A stretch of 17,845 bases of DNA, taken from assembly GCA_044356825.1 (NCBI GenBank), contig JBIKVM010000043.1:1-17845 (forward strand). The letters run 5' to 3'. Positions 1 to 7,563 of this stretch are shown piece after piece. Numbering within the stretch: position 1 is the first letter of the stretch; each line of letters opens with the position of its first letter. Source of the DNA: JAUREX01 sp044356825. Lineage in GTDB: Bacteria; Pseudomonadota; Alphaproteobacteria; Rhodobacterales; Rhodobacteraceae. Under the pieces are notes generated by a model. It worked only from the letters and a program-made list of their open reading frames with translations. It was not told the origin of the DNA and searched no databases. The position numbers and the translations under genes are program-made.

Positions 1-447
1 CGTGCGTTCGAGAAAGCCGTAGGGCGGCATCACCGATTCAGGCACCACCGACTTGGCGTTGCGGAAATGGTCCTGGTGCCATTCGTCCGAATAGCGCCCG
101 CCGACGCGCGCGAGATCGGGCCCCGTGCGCTTCGATCCCCACTGGAAGGGGTGGTCGTACATCGACTCGGCCGCGAGGCTGTAATGGCCGTAGCGCTCGA
201 CCTCGTCCCGCATGGGGCGGATCATCTGGCTGTGGCAGACATAGCAGCCCTCGCGCAGATAGATGTCGCGGCCCGCGAGTTCGAGCGGGCTGTAGGGCCG
301 CACGCCTTCGACCTTCTCGATCGTGTTCTCGAGATAGAAGAGCGGCACGATCTGCACGAGCCCGCCGATGGTGACGACCAGAAAGCTGAGCACCAGGAGG
401 AGCGTCGCGTGCGTCTCGATCTTCTTGTGATGGTCAAGGATCGCCAT
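1..447 (-). CDS. ccoO: cbb3-type cytochrome c oxidase subunit II (CcoO), 5' part only
   Basis: Membrane-anchored monohaem cytochrome c subunit of the cbb3 terminal oxidase; it passes electrons towards the CcoN haem-copper centre on the periplasmic side. The gene runs off the left edge, so only the first 149 residues are visible (the family is about 240). The protein starts MAILDHHKKIETHA, has one N-terminal membrane helix at about residues 16-38, then the haem-binding CYVCH motif (C68, C71, H72). A Met in SVMPPY (M140) is the expected axial haem ligand. The ATG at 447 follows a GAGGAGG ribosome binding site and lies 12 nt behind the ccoN stop, so it is co-transcribed with ccoN. ccoQ and ccoP would be expected further left. 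Family identity is very secure from the motifs and from the ccoN neighbour. Confidence 0.97.
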   Translation of the reverse strand, partial: MAILDHHKKIETHATLLLVLSFLVVTIGGLVQIVPLFYLENTIEKVEGVRPYSPLELAGRDIYLREGCYVCHSQMIRPMRDEVERYGHYSLAAESMYDHPFQWGSKRTGPDLARVGGRYSDEWHQDHFRNAKSVVPESVMPPYGFLERT

Positions 448-459
448 GGTCCGTCCTCC

Positions 460-2061
460 TCATTCCGCCGGGATCGCCGCGGGGGCGGTCGATTTCTGGC
501 CGACCGAGGTGACGGTCATCCAGAGGTTGTAGCACATGATGACGGCCCCGATGAGGAACAGCGTCCCGCCCAGCGCGCGCACGACATACATCGGGAACTT
601 GGCCGAGACGGTGTCGGCGAAGGCGTTGACGAGGAAGCCGTTCGCATCGACCTCGCGCCACATGAGGCCTTCCATGATGCCCGTGACCCACATCGAGGCC
701 GCGTAGAGCACGATCCCGATCGTCGCGAGCCAGAAGTGCCAATCGACCAGCCGCAGCGAATAGAGGCCGGAGCGGTTCCACAGCCGCGGCACGAGGAAGT
801 AGAGCGCGCCGAAGGTGATCATCCCGTTCCAGCCGAGCGCGCCGGAATGGACGTGCCCGATCGTCCAGTCGGTGTAGTGCGAGAGCGAGTTGACCGCCTT
901 GATCGACATCATCGGCCCCTCGAAGGTCGACATGCCGTAAAAGCCGATCGAGACGACCATCATGCGGATGATCGGGTCGGTGCGCAGCTTGTCCCAGGCC
1001 CCCGAGAGGGTCATGAGGCCGTTGATCATGCCCCCCCAGGAGGGCATCCACAGCATGATCGAGAAGATCATCCCGAGGGTCGAGGCCCAGTCGGGCAGCG
1101 CGGTGTAGTGCAGGTGGTGCGGGCCCGCCCAGATATAGAGGAAGATGAGCGCCCAGAAATGGATGATCGAGAGCTTGTAGCTGTAGACCGGCCGCTCGGC
1201 CTGCTTGGGCACGAAGTAATACATCATCCCGAGGAAACCCGCCGTCAGGAAGAAGCCGACGGCGTTGTGGCCATACCACCACTGCACCATCGCATCCTGC
1301 ACGCCCGAGAACAGCTGCACCGACTTCGACCCGAAGACCGAGACGGGCACCGAGAGGTTGTTGACGACATGCAGCATCGCCACCGTCACGATGAACGACA
1401 GCAAAAACCAGTTCGCGACGTAGATGTGCGGCTCGCGCCGACGGATGATGGTGCCGAGGAAGACCGCGAGATAGGCCAGCCACACGATGGTCAGCCACCA
1501 GTCCACATACCACTCGGGCTCGGCGTATTCCTTGGATTGCGTGGCGCCCAGCACATAGCCCGTCGCGGCGAGCACGATGACCAGCTGATAGCCCCAGAAG
1601 ACGAACCACGCGAGGTTGCCCCCCCAGAGCCGCGCCGCCGAGGTGCGCTGCACGATGTAGAACGACGACGCGATGAGCGCGTTGCCCCCGAAGGCGAAGA
1701 TCACCGCCGAGGTATGCAAGGGCCGCAGCCGCCCGAAGTTCAGATAGGGCTGCGCCCATTCGAAGTTGAGCGCGGGAAAGGCCAACTGGAAGGCGATGAC
1801 GACGCCAACGAGAAAGCCGACCACCCCCCAGAAGGCCGTCGCGATCACGCCCGCGCGGATCACCCCGTCCATGTATTCGTTGGCCGGCGCCGCTCGGCCC
1901 GGCTCCTCCATCTGGCGCAAAGTCCACAGGAAAGTGGCGCCCGCCGCAAGCATGATGGTGAGCGCGTTGACCATATAGGCCGCATCGCGCGCATGGTTCG
2001 CGGCGATGGCCGCAAGCACCGCCACCGCGCCGAGCGCGAGGAGTTTGAAATACTCGAACAT
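460..2061 (-). CDS. ccoN: cbb3-type cytochrome c oxidase subunit I (CcoN)
   Basis: Catalytic haem-copper subunit of the high-affinity cbb3 oxidase, which reduces O2 to water and pumps protons under low oxygen. The 533-residue protein is highly hydrophobic with about 12-14 membrane helices. The metal ligands are all present: H116 (low-spin haem b, in RPLHTSAV), H265 (CuB, in WWYGHNAVG), H315 and H316 (CuB, in AGPHHLHY), H403 (haem b3) and H405 (haem b) in GHVHSGALG. Y309, six residues before the CuB pair, matches the cross-linked tyrosine of C-family oxidases. E381 in STFEGPM matches the conserved acidic residue. I chose the ATG at 2061 (MFEYFKLLAL) because GAGGGA lies 8 nt upstream; the reading frame stays open further upstream, but that stretch is not family-like and would run through the FNR boxes. 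First gene of the cco operon, with ccoO right behind. Confidence 0.98.
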   Translation of the reverse strand: MFEYFKLLALGAVAVLAAIAANHARDAAYMVNALTIMLAAGATFLWTLRQMEEPGRAAPANEYMDGVIRAGVIATAFWGVVGFLVGVVIAFQLAFPALNFEWAQPYLNFGRLRPLHTSAVIFAFGGNALIASSFYIVQRTSAARLWGGNLAWFVFWGYQLVIVLAATGYVLGATQSKEYAEPEWYVDWWLTIVWLAYLAVFLGTIIRRREPHIYVANWFLLSFIVTVAMLHVVNNLSVPVSVFGSKSVQLFSGVQDAMVQWWYGHNAVGFFLTAGFLGMMYYFVPKQAERPVYSYKLSIIHFWALIFLYIWAGPHHLHYTALPDWASTLGMIFSIMLWMPSWGGMINGLMTLSGAWDKLRTDPIIRMMVVSIGFYGMSTFEGPMMSIKAVNSLSHYTDWTIGHVHSGALGWNGMITFGALYFLVPRLWNRSGLYSLRLVDWHFWLATIGIVLYAASMWVTGIMEGLMWREVDANGFLVNAFADTVSAKFPMYVVRALGGTLFLIGAVIMCYNLWMTVTSVGQKSTAPAAIPAE

Positions 2062-2161
2062 CCGGGGTCCCTCGTTCGTCGTTCCCGTTGCGGGTTCGAG
2101 GCCCGCCGTGACGCGAACCCCTTCCTTGGGCCCTTTTGGCCCCTGACCGAGGGGGAAGGCC

Positions 2162-2175
2162 TTGATCCACGTCAA
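2162..2175. promoter_or_regulatory. FNR/FnrL-type box, ccoN-proximal
   Basis: TTGATCCACGTCAA matches the FNR half-sites TTGAT-N4-(A/G)TCAA, the form used by FnrL in Rhodobacterales. Its centre is about 107 bp upstream of the ccoN start. If it acts from the usual -41.5 position, ccoN transcription would begin near 2127, leaving a leader of about 66 nt. The box is seen directly; the transcription start is inferred. Confidence 0.9.
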
Positions 2176-2203
2176 GTTCGCCGCAGCGCAGCAGGGCGGC
2201 GAC

Positions 2204-2217
2204 TTGATCCGCGTCAA
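2204..2217. promoter_or_regulatory. FNR/FnrL-type box, usp-proximal
   Basis: TTGATCCGCGTCAA is a second box identical to the first in both half-sites and differing by one base in the spacer. It starts exactly 42 bp from the start of the first box. Its centre is about 72 bp upstream of the usp start codon; a -41.5 activator position would place usp transcription near 2252 with a leader of about 31 nt. Either box could also influence the opposite promoter. Confidence 0.9.
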
Positions 2218-2282
2218 GGCGGCACGACGCAGAACGCGCAACGCTCGCCCGATCGCATTTCACCTGAACGGAGTTTACCCAG

Positions 2283-3146
2283 ATGTCCTACAAGACCCTG
2301 CTGACCGTCGTGACACCCGCACCCGACGCCGACCCGCGCCCCGGTGCCGCCCGCCTTGCCGCGCTCCGGGCTGCGATCGGGATGGCGCGCGCCGAGGATG
2401 CCCATCTCGACGTGATCGCACTGGGCGTCGATCGCACGCAGGTTGGCTATGCCTATCCCGCCACGACCCCGATCCTTTATCGCGAGATGATCGAGCGCGC
2501 GCAGAGCGATGCCGTCGCCGTCGCCGATACCGTGCGGGGTGTGCTCGCGGCCGAGGACATCCGCTGGGCCGTGCACACCGAGGTGGGCCAAGTCGGAGCC
2601 ATCGCGGGGATCGTGGCGCGTCATGCACGCTTTGCCGATCTTGCGCTGCTCGGAGCGCCGACGGGCGATGCTGCCCAACCCGAGGCCGAGGCGGTCGTCG
2701 AGGCCGTGCTCTTCGAAGGCGAATGCCCCGCGATCATCCTTCCCGCGGGCCAGGACACGGCACCGGGAACCGACCGCATCGTGATCGGGTGGAACCAGTC
2801 TGCCGAGGCCCTCGCCGCCGTCCGCAGGGCCCTGCCGCTGTTGCAGCGGGCCCGCGATGTCGCGATCGCGATCATCGATCCGCCGAGTCAGGGGGCGGAC
2901 GCACCCGATCCCGGCGTCCTGCTCTCGCAGATGCTCGCACGCCACGGGGTGCCCTGCGAAATCGCGATCCTCCCGCGCACCCTGCCGCGGGTGGGCGAGG
3001 TGCTCACGCGCTATGCGCAGGATCGGGACGCCGACATGCTCGTGATGGGCGCCTATGGTCATTCGCGCTTCCGCGAGTCGATCTTCGGCGGTGCGACGCG
3101 CAGCCTCTTGCGCAAGCCGCCGGTTCCGATTTTCATGACACACTGA
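2283..3146 (+). CDS. Universal stress protein, tandem UspA-type domains
   Basis: Cytoplasmic UspA-superfamily protein of 287 residues, about twice a single Usp domain, so probably two fused domains. The first begins SYKTLLTVVTPAPD and is degenerate. The second starts near residue 165 (TDRIVIGWNQSAEALAAVRRAL) and ends with the nucleotide-loop region GAYGHSRFRESIFGGAT, which fits G-2x-G-9x-G, although the residue after the last Gly is Gly rather than Ser/Thr. That is common in proteobacterial tandem Usps. The ATG at 2283 is preceded by CGGAG about 10 nt upstream. The gene is divergent from ccoN across two FNR-type boxes, a layout known in Rhodobacter relatives, so low-oxygen induction is likely. 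A strong hairpin terminator follows it. The exact ligand and role are unknown. Confidence 0.93.
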   Translation: MSYKTLLTVVTPAPDADPRPGAARLAALRAAIGMARAEDAHLDVIALGVDRTQVGYAYPATTPILYREMIERAQSDAVAVADTVRGVLAAEDIRWAVHTEVGQVGAIAGIVARHARFADLALLGAPTGDAAQPEAEAVVEAVLFEGECPAIILPAGQDTAPGTDRIVIGWNQSAEALAAVRRALPLLQRARDVAIAIIDPPSQGADAPDPGVLLSQMLARHGVPCEIAILPRTLPRVGEVLTRYAQDRDADMLVMGAYGHSRFRESIFGGATRSLLRKPPVPIFMTH

Positions 3147-3170
3147 CAGCGCCGCCGGGGGCGGCTGCAG

Positions 3171-3200
3171 GCGCGGGCCGACAGATCGGCCCGCGCGTTT
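3171..3200 (+). terminator. Rho-independent terminator after usp
   Basis: A perfect 11-bp stem, GCGCGGGCCGA (3171-3181) with TCGGCCCGCGC (3186-3196), closes a 4-nt CAGA loop. It is followed by G and only three T residues, then a run of G. It begins 24 nt after the usp stop. The stem is very strong but the U tract is short, so some read-through into the downstream regulator is possible. Confidence 0.8.
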
Positions 3201-3210
3201 GGGGGTAGGT

Positions 3211-3981
3211 GTGGCGCTCGGCTTTCGTCAGGGAGAGATCCTTGCCATCGTACGCGCCGAAGGGCGCGTCGTGGTCGAGGATCTCGCGCGGCGTTTCGAT
3301 GTGACACTCCAGACCATCCGGCGCGACCTGACCGAACTGGCCGAAGCCGGGCACCTCGACCGGGTTCATGGCGGTGCGGTCGCGCGCACGGGCGTGGCCA
3401 ACATCGGCTACGCGGCGCGGCGGCGGATGAACGAACCCGCGAAATCGGCGATCGCGCGCGCCTGCGCGGCCGCCATTCCGGAGAACGCGGCCCTCATCCT
3501 CAACATCGGGACGACGACCGAGGCCGTGGCGCGCGAGCTGCTCGGCCACCGCAACCTGACGGTCGTGACCAACAACCTCAACATCGCCAACATCCTTGCC
3601 GCAAACGAGGGCTGCGAGGTGATGGTCTCGGGCGGCGCGCTCCGGCGCAGCGACGGGGGCCTGACGGGCGGCCTCGCCAAGGGCTTCGTCGAGCAGTTCA
3701 AGGTAGACATCGCCGTGATCGGCGCCTCGGCCATCGACGCCGACGGGGATCTGCTCGATTTCGATCTGGCCGAGGTCGATGTCTCTCGCGCGATCATCCG
3801 GCGGGCACGGCGCACCTTCGTGGTGGCGGACGCAAGCAAGCTGATCCGCAGCGCGCCCGTGCGCATCGCCTCGTTGGCCGATGTCGATGCGCTCTTCACC
3901 GATGCGCCCCTGCCCGCAGCCCTCGCGGCGCGCTGCCGCGACTGGGGCACCGAGGTGCATGTCGTCGAAAGCCCCACCTGA
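3211..3981 (+). CDS. DeoR/GlpR-family transcriptional repressor
   Basis: DNA-binding regulator with an N-terminal DeoR helix-turn-helix (VVVEDLARRFDVTLQTIRRDL, then LTELAEAGHLDRVHGGAV, the family signature) and a C-terminal sugar-phosphate sensor domain (NIGTTTEAVAREL, VVTNNLNIANIL, VVADASKLIRSAPVRIASL). These features are closest to the glycerol-3-phosphate repressor GlpR, but no glp genes are in the window, so the effector is not settled. I prefer GTG at 3211 (MALGFRQGEIL, 256 residues) because GGGGGTAGG sits just upstream; a TTG at 3199, adding four residues, is the alternative but overlaps the terminator tail. The gene is convergent with flgI, only 15 bp apart. The preceding terminator suggests its own weak promoter inside usp, or read-through. 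Confidence 0.92.
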   Translation: MALGFRQGEILAIVRAEGRVVVEDLARRFDVTLQTIRRDLTELAEAGHLDRVHGGAVARTGVANIGYAARRRMNEPAKSAIARACAAAIPENAALILNIGTTTEAVARELLGHRNLTVVTNNLNIANILAANEGCEVMVSGGALRRSDGGLTGGLAKGFVEQFKVDIAVIGASAIDADGDLLDFDLAEVDVSRAIIRRARRTFVVADASKLIRSAPVRIASLADVDALFTDAPLPAALAARCRDWGTEVHVVESPT

Positions 3982-3996
3982 GGAGCGATCGGCCGC

Positions 3997-5097
3997 CTAT
4001 TGCACGACGAATTCGGCGTGCAGAGCGCCGGCCGCGTTGATGCTCTTGAGGATGTCGATCATGTCGCGCGGACTGACACCGAGCGCGTTGAGGCCCGCGA
4101 CGATCTCCGAGAGGTTCGTGCCCCCCCTGACTTCTGCCAGCCCGACCCCCGGTTCCTCTTCGATCCCGGCGTCGGAGCGCGGCAACACGATGGCCTCACC
4201 GGGGGAAAAGGGGTTGGGCTGGACGACGACTGGTTCCTCCTCGACCCGCAGGGTGAGGTTGCCCTGCGCCACGGCGACGCGGCTGATGCGCACATCCGCA
4301 CCCATCACGATCGTGCCCGAGCGCTGGTCGACGACAACGCGCGCCCGCATCTGCGGCTCGATCGAGAGGTTCTCGATCCGCCCGATCAGATGGGCGGGTG
4401 ATCGGGCGCCGGTCGCGGCGACATCGATTGCAACAGTTCCCGAATCGAGCATCAGGGCCGCCGTGCCACCCAGCTCGGCATTGACGGCCTCCTCGATCAG
4501 GACTGCGGTCGAGAAATCGGGGCTGCGCAGCGCAAGGCGGAGCGTACCGAGCGTGCGGAAGTCGAAATCGATCTCCCGCTCGACACTTGCGCCCGCAGGG
4601 ATCGTGCCCGAGGTCGGCACGCCCTGCACGACCTCGGCCGCCTCGCCCTGCGCGGCGACGCCGCCCGCGATGATCGGCCCCTGCGCCACGGCATAGATCT
4701 GTCCGTCCGCGCCCGAAAGCGGCGTCATGATCAGCGTTCCGCCAAGAAGGCTCTTGGCATCGCCGATGGCCGAGACCGTGACATCGATCCGCCCCCCCGC
4801 CCTTGCGAATGCGGGCAGGGTCGCCGTCACCATCACGGCCGCGACGTTGCGCGGCCGGAAATCCTCGCCCGTGACGTTGACGCCGAGCCTCTCGAGCAGG
4901 CTCGACATGATCTCTTCGGTGAAGGGAGCGTTGCGCAGGCCGTCACCGGTGCCGTTGAGGCCGACGACAAGCCCATACCCCACGAGGTCGTTGCCCCGCA
5001 CCCCGTCAAACTGCACGAGATCCTTGACGCGGACGGGCGCTGCGACGGCGATATGGGGCAACAGCAGGGCACCGAGAAGCAAGAAAAGGCGAAACAT
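3997..5097 (-). CDS. flgI: Flagellar P-ring protein FlgI
   Basis: Forms the periplasmic P ring around the flagellar rod. The 366-residue length is standard for the family. It begins MFRLFLLLGALLLPHIAVAA, a clear Sec signal peptide with likely cleavage after AVA. It continues with the FlgI hallmark segments VRVKDLVQFDGVRGNDLVGYGLVVGLNGTGDG, MTPLSGADGQIYAVAQGP, and the C-terminal NLSEIVAGLNALGVSPRDMIDILKSINAAGALHAEFVVQ. The reading frame stays open far upstream, but that part is a frame shadow of flgL. The ATG at 5097 overlaps the flgL stop by one base (TGATG) and has no good ribosome binding site, so translation is probably coupled to flgL. Last visible gene of the flagellar unit. Confidence 0.98.
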   Translation of the reverse strand: MFRLFLLLGALLLPHIAVAAPVRVKDLVQFDGVRGNDLVGYGLVVGLNGTGDGLRNAPFTEEIMSSLLERLGVNVTGEDFRPRNVAAVMVTATLPAFARAGGRIDVTVSAIGDAKSLLGGTLIMTPLSGADGQIYAVAQGPIIAGGVAAQGEAAEVVQGVPTSGTIPAGASVEREIDFDFRTLGTLRLALRSPDFSTAVLIEEAVNAELGGTAALMLDSGTVAIDVAATGARSPAHLIGRIENLSIEPQMRARVVVDQRSGTIVMGADVRISRVAVAQGNLTLRVEEEPVVVQPNPFSPGEAIVLPRSDAGIEEEPGVGLAEVRGGTNLSEIVAGLNALGVSPRDMIDILKSINAAGALHAEFVVQ

Positions 5098-6107
5098 CAG
5101 AACTGGTTCACGAAGCTGAGGCGCGACAGGCGCGCGGTGATGGCATAGAGTGCCTGAAGCTGCGTCTCGGTCTCGGTGAGGGCTGAGGCGGCGACGAGGG
5201 GATCGACCTCGAGCATGGACAAGCGCGCGGCTTGCAGCGCATCGCCCTCGGCCGAATTGCGCTGCATGATGAGGTCGAGGCGCATGCGCGCCGCGCCGAT
5301 CTCGGCGGCGACGGCGACGCGTCCGCGCGCGCCTTCGATCAGTGCCCGCCCCCCTTCGGCGACAAGACCCGCCCGAAGGACCGGGTTGCCGGAGCCCACC
5401 CCGGCATCGACGAGCGCCCCGAGGGCCACCGCCCGAAGCGTCTCGACCAGGGCGGGATCGGCTGCGGTCAGCGGCGTTGCCATGACCTCGCCCTCGGCGA
5501 CCGGGACGCCGCCCTCGCTCGACGGGCCGCCGAGATAGCCGTACGTGCCGAAGCCATCGGGATCGGCGAACCACGCATCGACCGCGTCCACGATGTCCCG
5601 AAGCCCCACCGCACCCGACGCGGCGATCGCGCCCTTCATCGCATCGAGCATCGAGTCGGCATCGGCAAGCGCCGGCCCGTCGCTCGCCCAGCCCGCCAGC
5701 AGCGTGCGATCGCCGAGCCGCAGGTTGAGGGTGCTGATCATCGTCTCCAGCACACCGCGCGATTCGGTCGCGACGACGGTGACCTGCGCATCGCTGCCAA
5801 GCTCTCCGGCCCCGATCATCGACGCGCCGCTGCGCTCGGCCACGGTCGTGATCGTGTCGAGGGCGGTTTCGATCGCACTGAGCCTGCTGCGTAGGATGTC
5901 GCCGTTGCGCGTCCAGGACGTGATCCGCGTGATCGCACCCTCGACATCGGCAAGCGGCCACATGTTGCCGCCGCGATGGCGCACCGGATCGGCGACCGTG
6001 CGCGTCGTCACCTCTTCGGCGTGGCGAGCCAAGAGGCGCTTCAGCGCCGCAGTCTGGCGCACGCGCAGACCGCTCGATGCGAGATCGCCAAGACCGAGTG
6101 AATCCAT
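5097..6107 (-). CDS. flgL: Hook-filament junction protein FlgL (flagellin family)
   Basis: Second hook-filament adaptor (HAP3), exported through the flagellar type III system to join the hook to the flagellin filament. The 336-residue protein has the helical N-terminus typical of alphaproteobacterial FlgL (LASSGLRVRQTAALKRLLARHAEEVTTRTVADP) and a helical C-terminus (MRLDLIMQRNSAEGDALQAARLSMLEVDPLVAASALTETETQLQALYAITARLSRLSFVNQF) that resembles flagellin D0/D1 ends. The middle is divergent, so assignment leans partly on position right behind flgK. The ATG lies 2 nt after the flgK stop; a GGAG inside the last flgK codons can serve as ribosome binding site. Confidence 0.9.
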   Translation of the reverse strand: MDSLGLGDLASSGLRVRQTAALKRLLARHAEEVTTRTVADPVRHRGGNMWPLADVEGAITRITSWTRNGDILRSRLSAIETALDTITTVAERSGASMIGAGELGSDAQVTVVATESRGVLETMISTLNLRLGDRTLLAGWASDGPALADADSMLDAMKGAIAASGAVGLRDIVDAVDAWFADPDGFGTYGYLGGPSSEGGVPVAEGEVMATPLTAADPALVETLRAVALGALVDAGVGSGNPVLRAGLVAEGGRALIEGARGRVAVAAEIGAARMRLDLIMQRNSAEGDALQAARLSMLEVDPLVAASALTETETQLQALYAITARLSRLSFVNQF

Positions 6108-6109
6108 CG

Positions 6110-7543
6110 TCAGATCTCCATCAGGCGTTGCAGCATGCCATCCACCGCCTGCACGACGCGGGCATTGGCGCCGTAGTGCTGCTCGACGAGCAGCAGCATC
6201 TGCAACTCGCGGTCCGTGTCGATGCCACCCTCGCGTTCGAGCTGGCGCAGATGGACTTGCTGGGCGCGCGTGAAATCGGCCCGCCCCTCGGCATCGAGAC
6301 GCGCCATGCCGGCGACCGAGAGCATCTCGGCCGCGTGCCCGCCAAGCGACAGATGCGCCGCCCCCGGTGCCGCACCTGGCTCGGGCCGGCGCTCGACCAG
6401 AGCCTCGCGCATGGCCAGAAGGATGTGAGGCGCGCCCGGCTCACCCGGAGAGGTGGCCCCGATCCCGGCGCGCCAGCGCCAGACCATATCTCCCCCCACT
6501 TCGGTCGAAACGCCGATCCGCCCCGCTATGCCCTGAGTTGCCGCGGGATCGAAGGGGTTTGCAGTGGTGTCGACGAAGGCGCCATCGTCACCTGGCGCAA
6601 GCGTGGGGTCGATCGCCGGATCCGAGAAGCGCTCGATCAGCCCGCGCGCGAGAGCATCGAGGCGGCCCTGCGCGGCCTCGCCAACGGCATCGCGCACCGC
6701 AAAGGCGGCCTCGAGCCGCCCGCCGCGCAGAAGGCCGTTGGGCTCTTGCGTCGAAACCTCCCAACCGTTGATCTTGATCCCGCCGAGTTGCCCGCCATCC
6801 CGGGTCACGGATGCGTCGATGTCCGCTGCGGGGTCGAAGGTGATGACCGAGGCGCGCCCGTCCAGCAGCACCGCCCCGCCCGTGGAATAGAGCGCGACCT
6901 CACCCTGTTCGCGCGCGATCTCGCGCAGCGGAACGATCTCGGCGATCTGGTCGATCATCGTCTGACGCTGATCCTCGAGCGCGGCCGTGTCGCGCCCGTG
7001 CGCAAGGGCGGTGCGAATCTGGGCGTTGCTGCGTTCAATGCGCGCGAGCGTCTCGTTCAGAAGCGATACGTCGCGCGCGATCGTCGTCTCGGCGCCAAGG
7101 CGCCCCTCCTGCACCGCGGCGGTCGCGGCACGCAGACCTTCGACGAGGTCACGCGCGCGCGCCGCGACGGAGCCGAGCGCCGCCGCGCTGTCGGGGGTGG
7201 CGGCGGCCTCGGTCAGGGCCGTCTCGAAGGCCGTGATGCGCCCGCCGATGCTGCCCGGATCGCCCGGCAGGCCGATGGCCTGCTCGAACCGAAGATCGAA
7301 GGTCGCGCGCACCTCCGCCCCCGCGGCGGAGGCATCACTCACGCGCCGCTCGGCCAAGAGCCCCTGATCGACCTGCCGGCGCACGCCATAGCCTCCCGAA
7401 CCCGGCGTTGCCGTGGGCACGAGTTCGCGCCGGACATAACCTTCGGTCCGGGCGTTCGCGACGTTGCCCGCGATCACCTCGGCAGAGCGAGACGCGATGC
7501 CGAGGCCCGAGGCGGCACGATAGATGGCGCTATTGAGGCTCAT
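6110..7543 (-). CDS. flgK: Hook-associated protein 1 FlgK
   Basis: First hook-filament junction protein (HAP1). The N-terminus SLNSAIYRAASGLGIASRSAEVIAGNVANARTEGYVRRELV carries the flagellar rod/hook family motif (ANVAN-like NVANARTEGY). The FlgK-type helical segment with ALTEAAATPDSAAALGSVAARARDLVEGLRAAT follows near residues 100-150. The C-terminus (QQVHLRQLEREGGIDTDRELQMLLLVEQHYGANARVVQAVDGMLQRLMEI) is the canonical hook-protein C-terminal helix. At 477 residues it is compact, like other Rhodobacterales FlgK. The ribosome binding site AGGAAG precedes the ATG; flgE ends 20 nt upstream and flgL begins 2 nt downstream. Confidence 0.96.
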   Translation of the reverse strand: MSLNSAIYRAASGLGIASRSAEVIAGNVANARTEGYVRRELVPTATPGSGGYGVRRQVDQGLLAERRVSDASAAGAEVRATFDLRFEQAIGLPGDPGSIGGRITAFETALTEAAATPDSAAALGSVAARARDLVEGLRAATAAVQEGRLGAETTIARDVSLLNETLARIERSNAQIRTALAHGRDTAALEDQRQTMIDQIAEIVPLREIAREQGEVALYSTGGAVLLDGRASVITFDPAADIDASVTRDGGQLGGIKINGWEVSTQEPNGLLRGGRLEAAFAVRDAVGEAAQGRLDALARGLIERFSDPAIDPTLAPGDDGAFVDTTANPFDPAATQGIAGRIGVSTEVGGDMVWRWRAGIGATSPGEPGAPHILLAMREALVERRPEPGAAPGAAHLSLGGHAAEMLSVAGMARLDAEGRADFTRAQQVHLRQLEREGGIDTDRELQMLLLVEQHYGANARVVQAVDGMLQRLMEI

Positions 7544-7563
7544 TCAGGTCTTCCTGTCGCGGG

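Noticed and set aside
434..2263. Alternative minus-strand 609-codon frame overlapping ccoN
   Set aside because: Frame-shifted reading of ccoN; rich in Arg/His/Gly and without any of the CcoN metal ligands.
67..2304. Long plus-strand open frame of 745 codons opposite ccoN and ccoO
   Set aside because: Rich in Arg, His, Asp, Glu and Pro with no domain or membrane pattern; it is the antisense shadow of high-GC genes with strong third-position G/C. The minus-strand cco proteins are unmistakable.
2214..3143. Minus-strand 309-codon frame opposite the universal stress protein
   Set aside because: Antisense shadow; the plus-strand protein has clear Usp motifs and a ribosome binding site.
3982..3996. 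Bidirectional terminator between the GlpR-like gene and flgI
   Set aside because: The 15-bp gap holds only short overlapping palindromes (CGATCG, CGGCCG) and no stem-loop with a T run.
5098..5961. N-terminal extension of the flgI frame into flgL
   Set aside because: The extension is Arg-rich shadow sequence. A textbook signal peptide begins at the ATG at 5097, which also overlaps the flgL stop.
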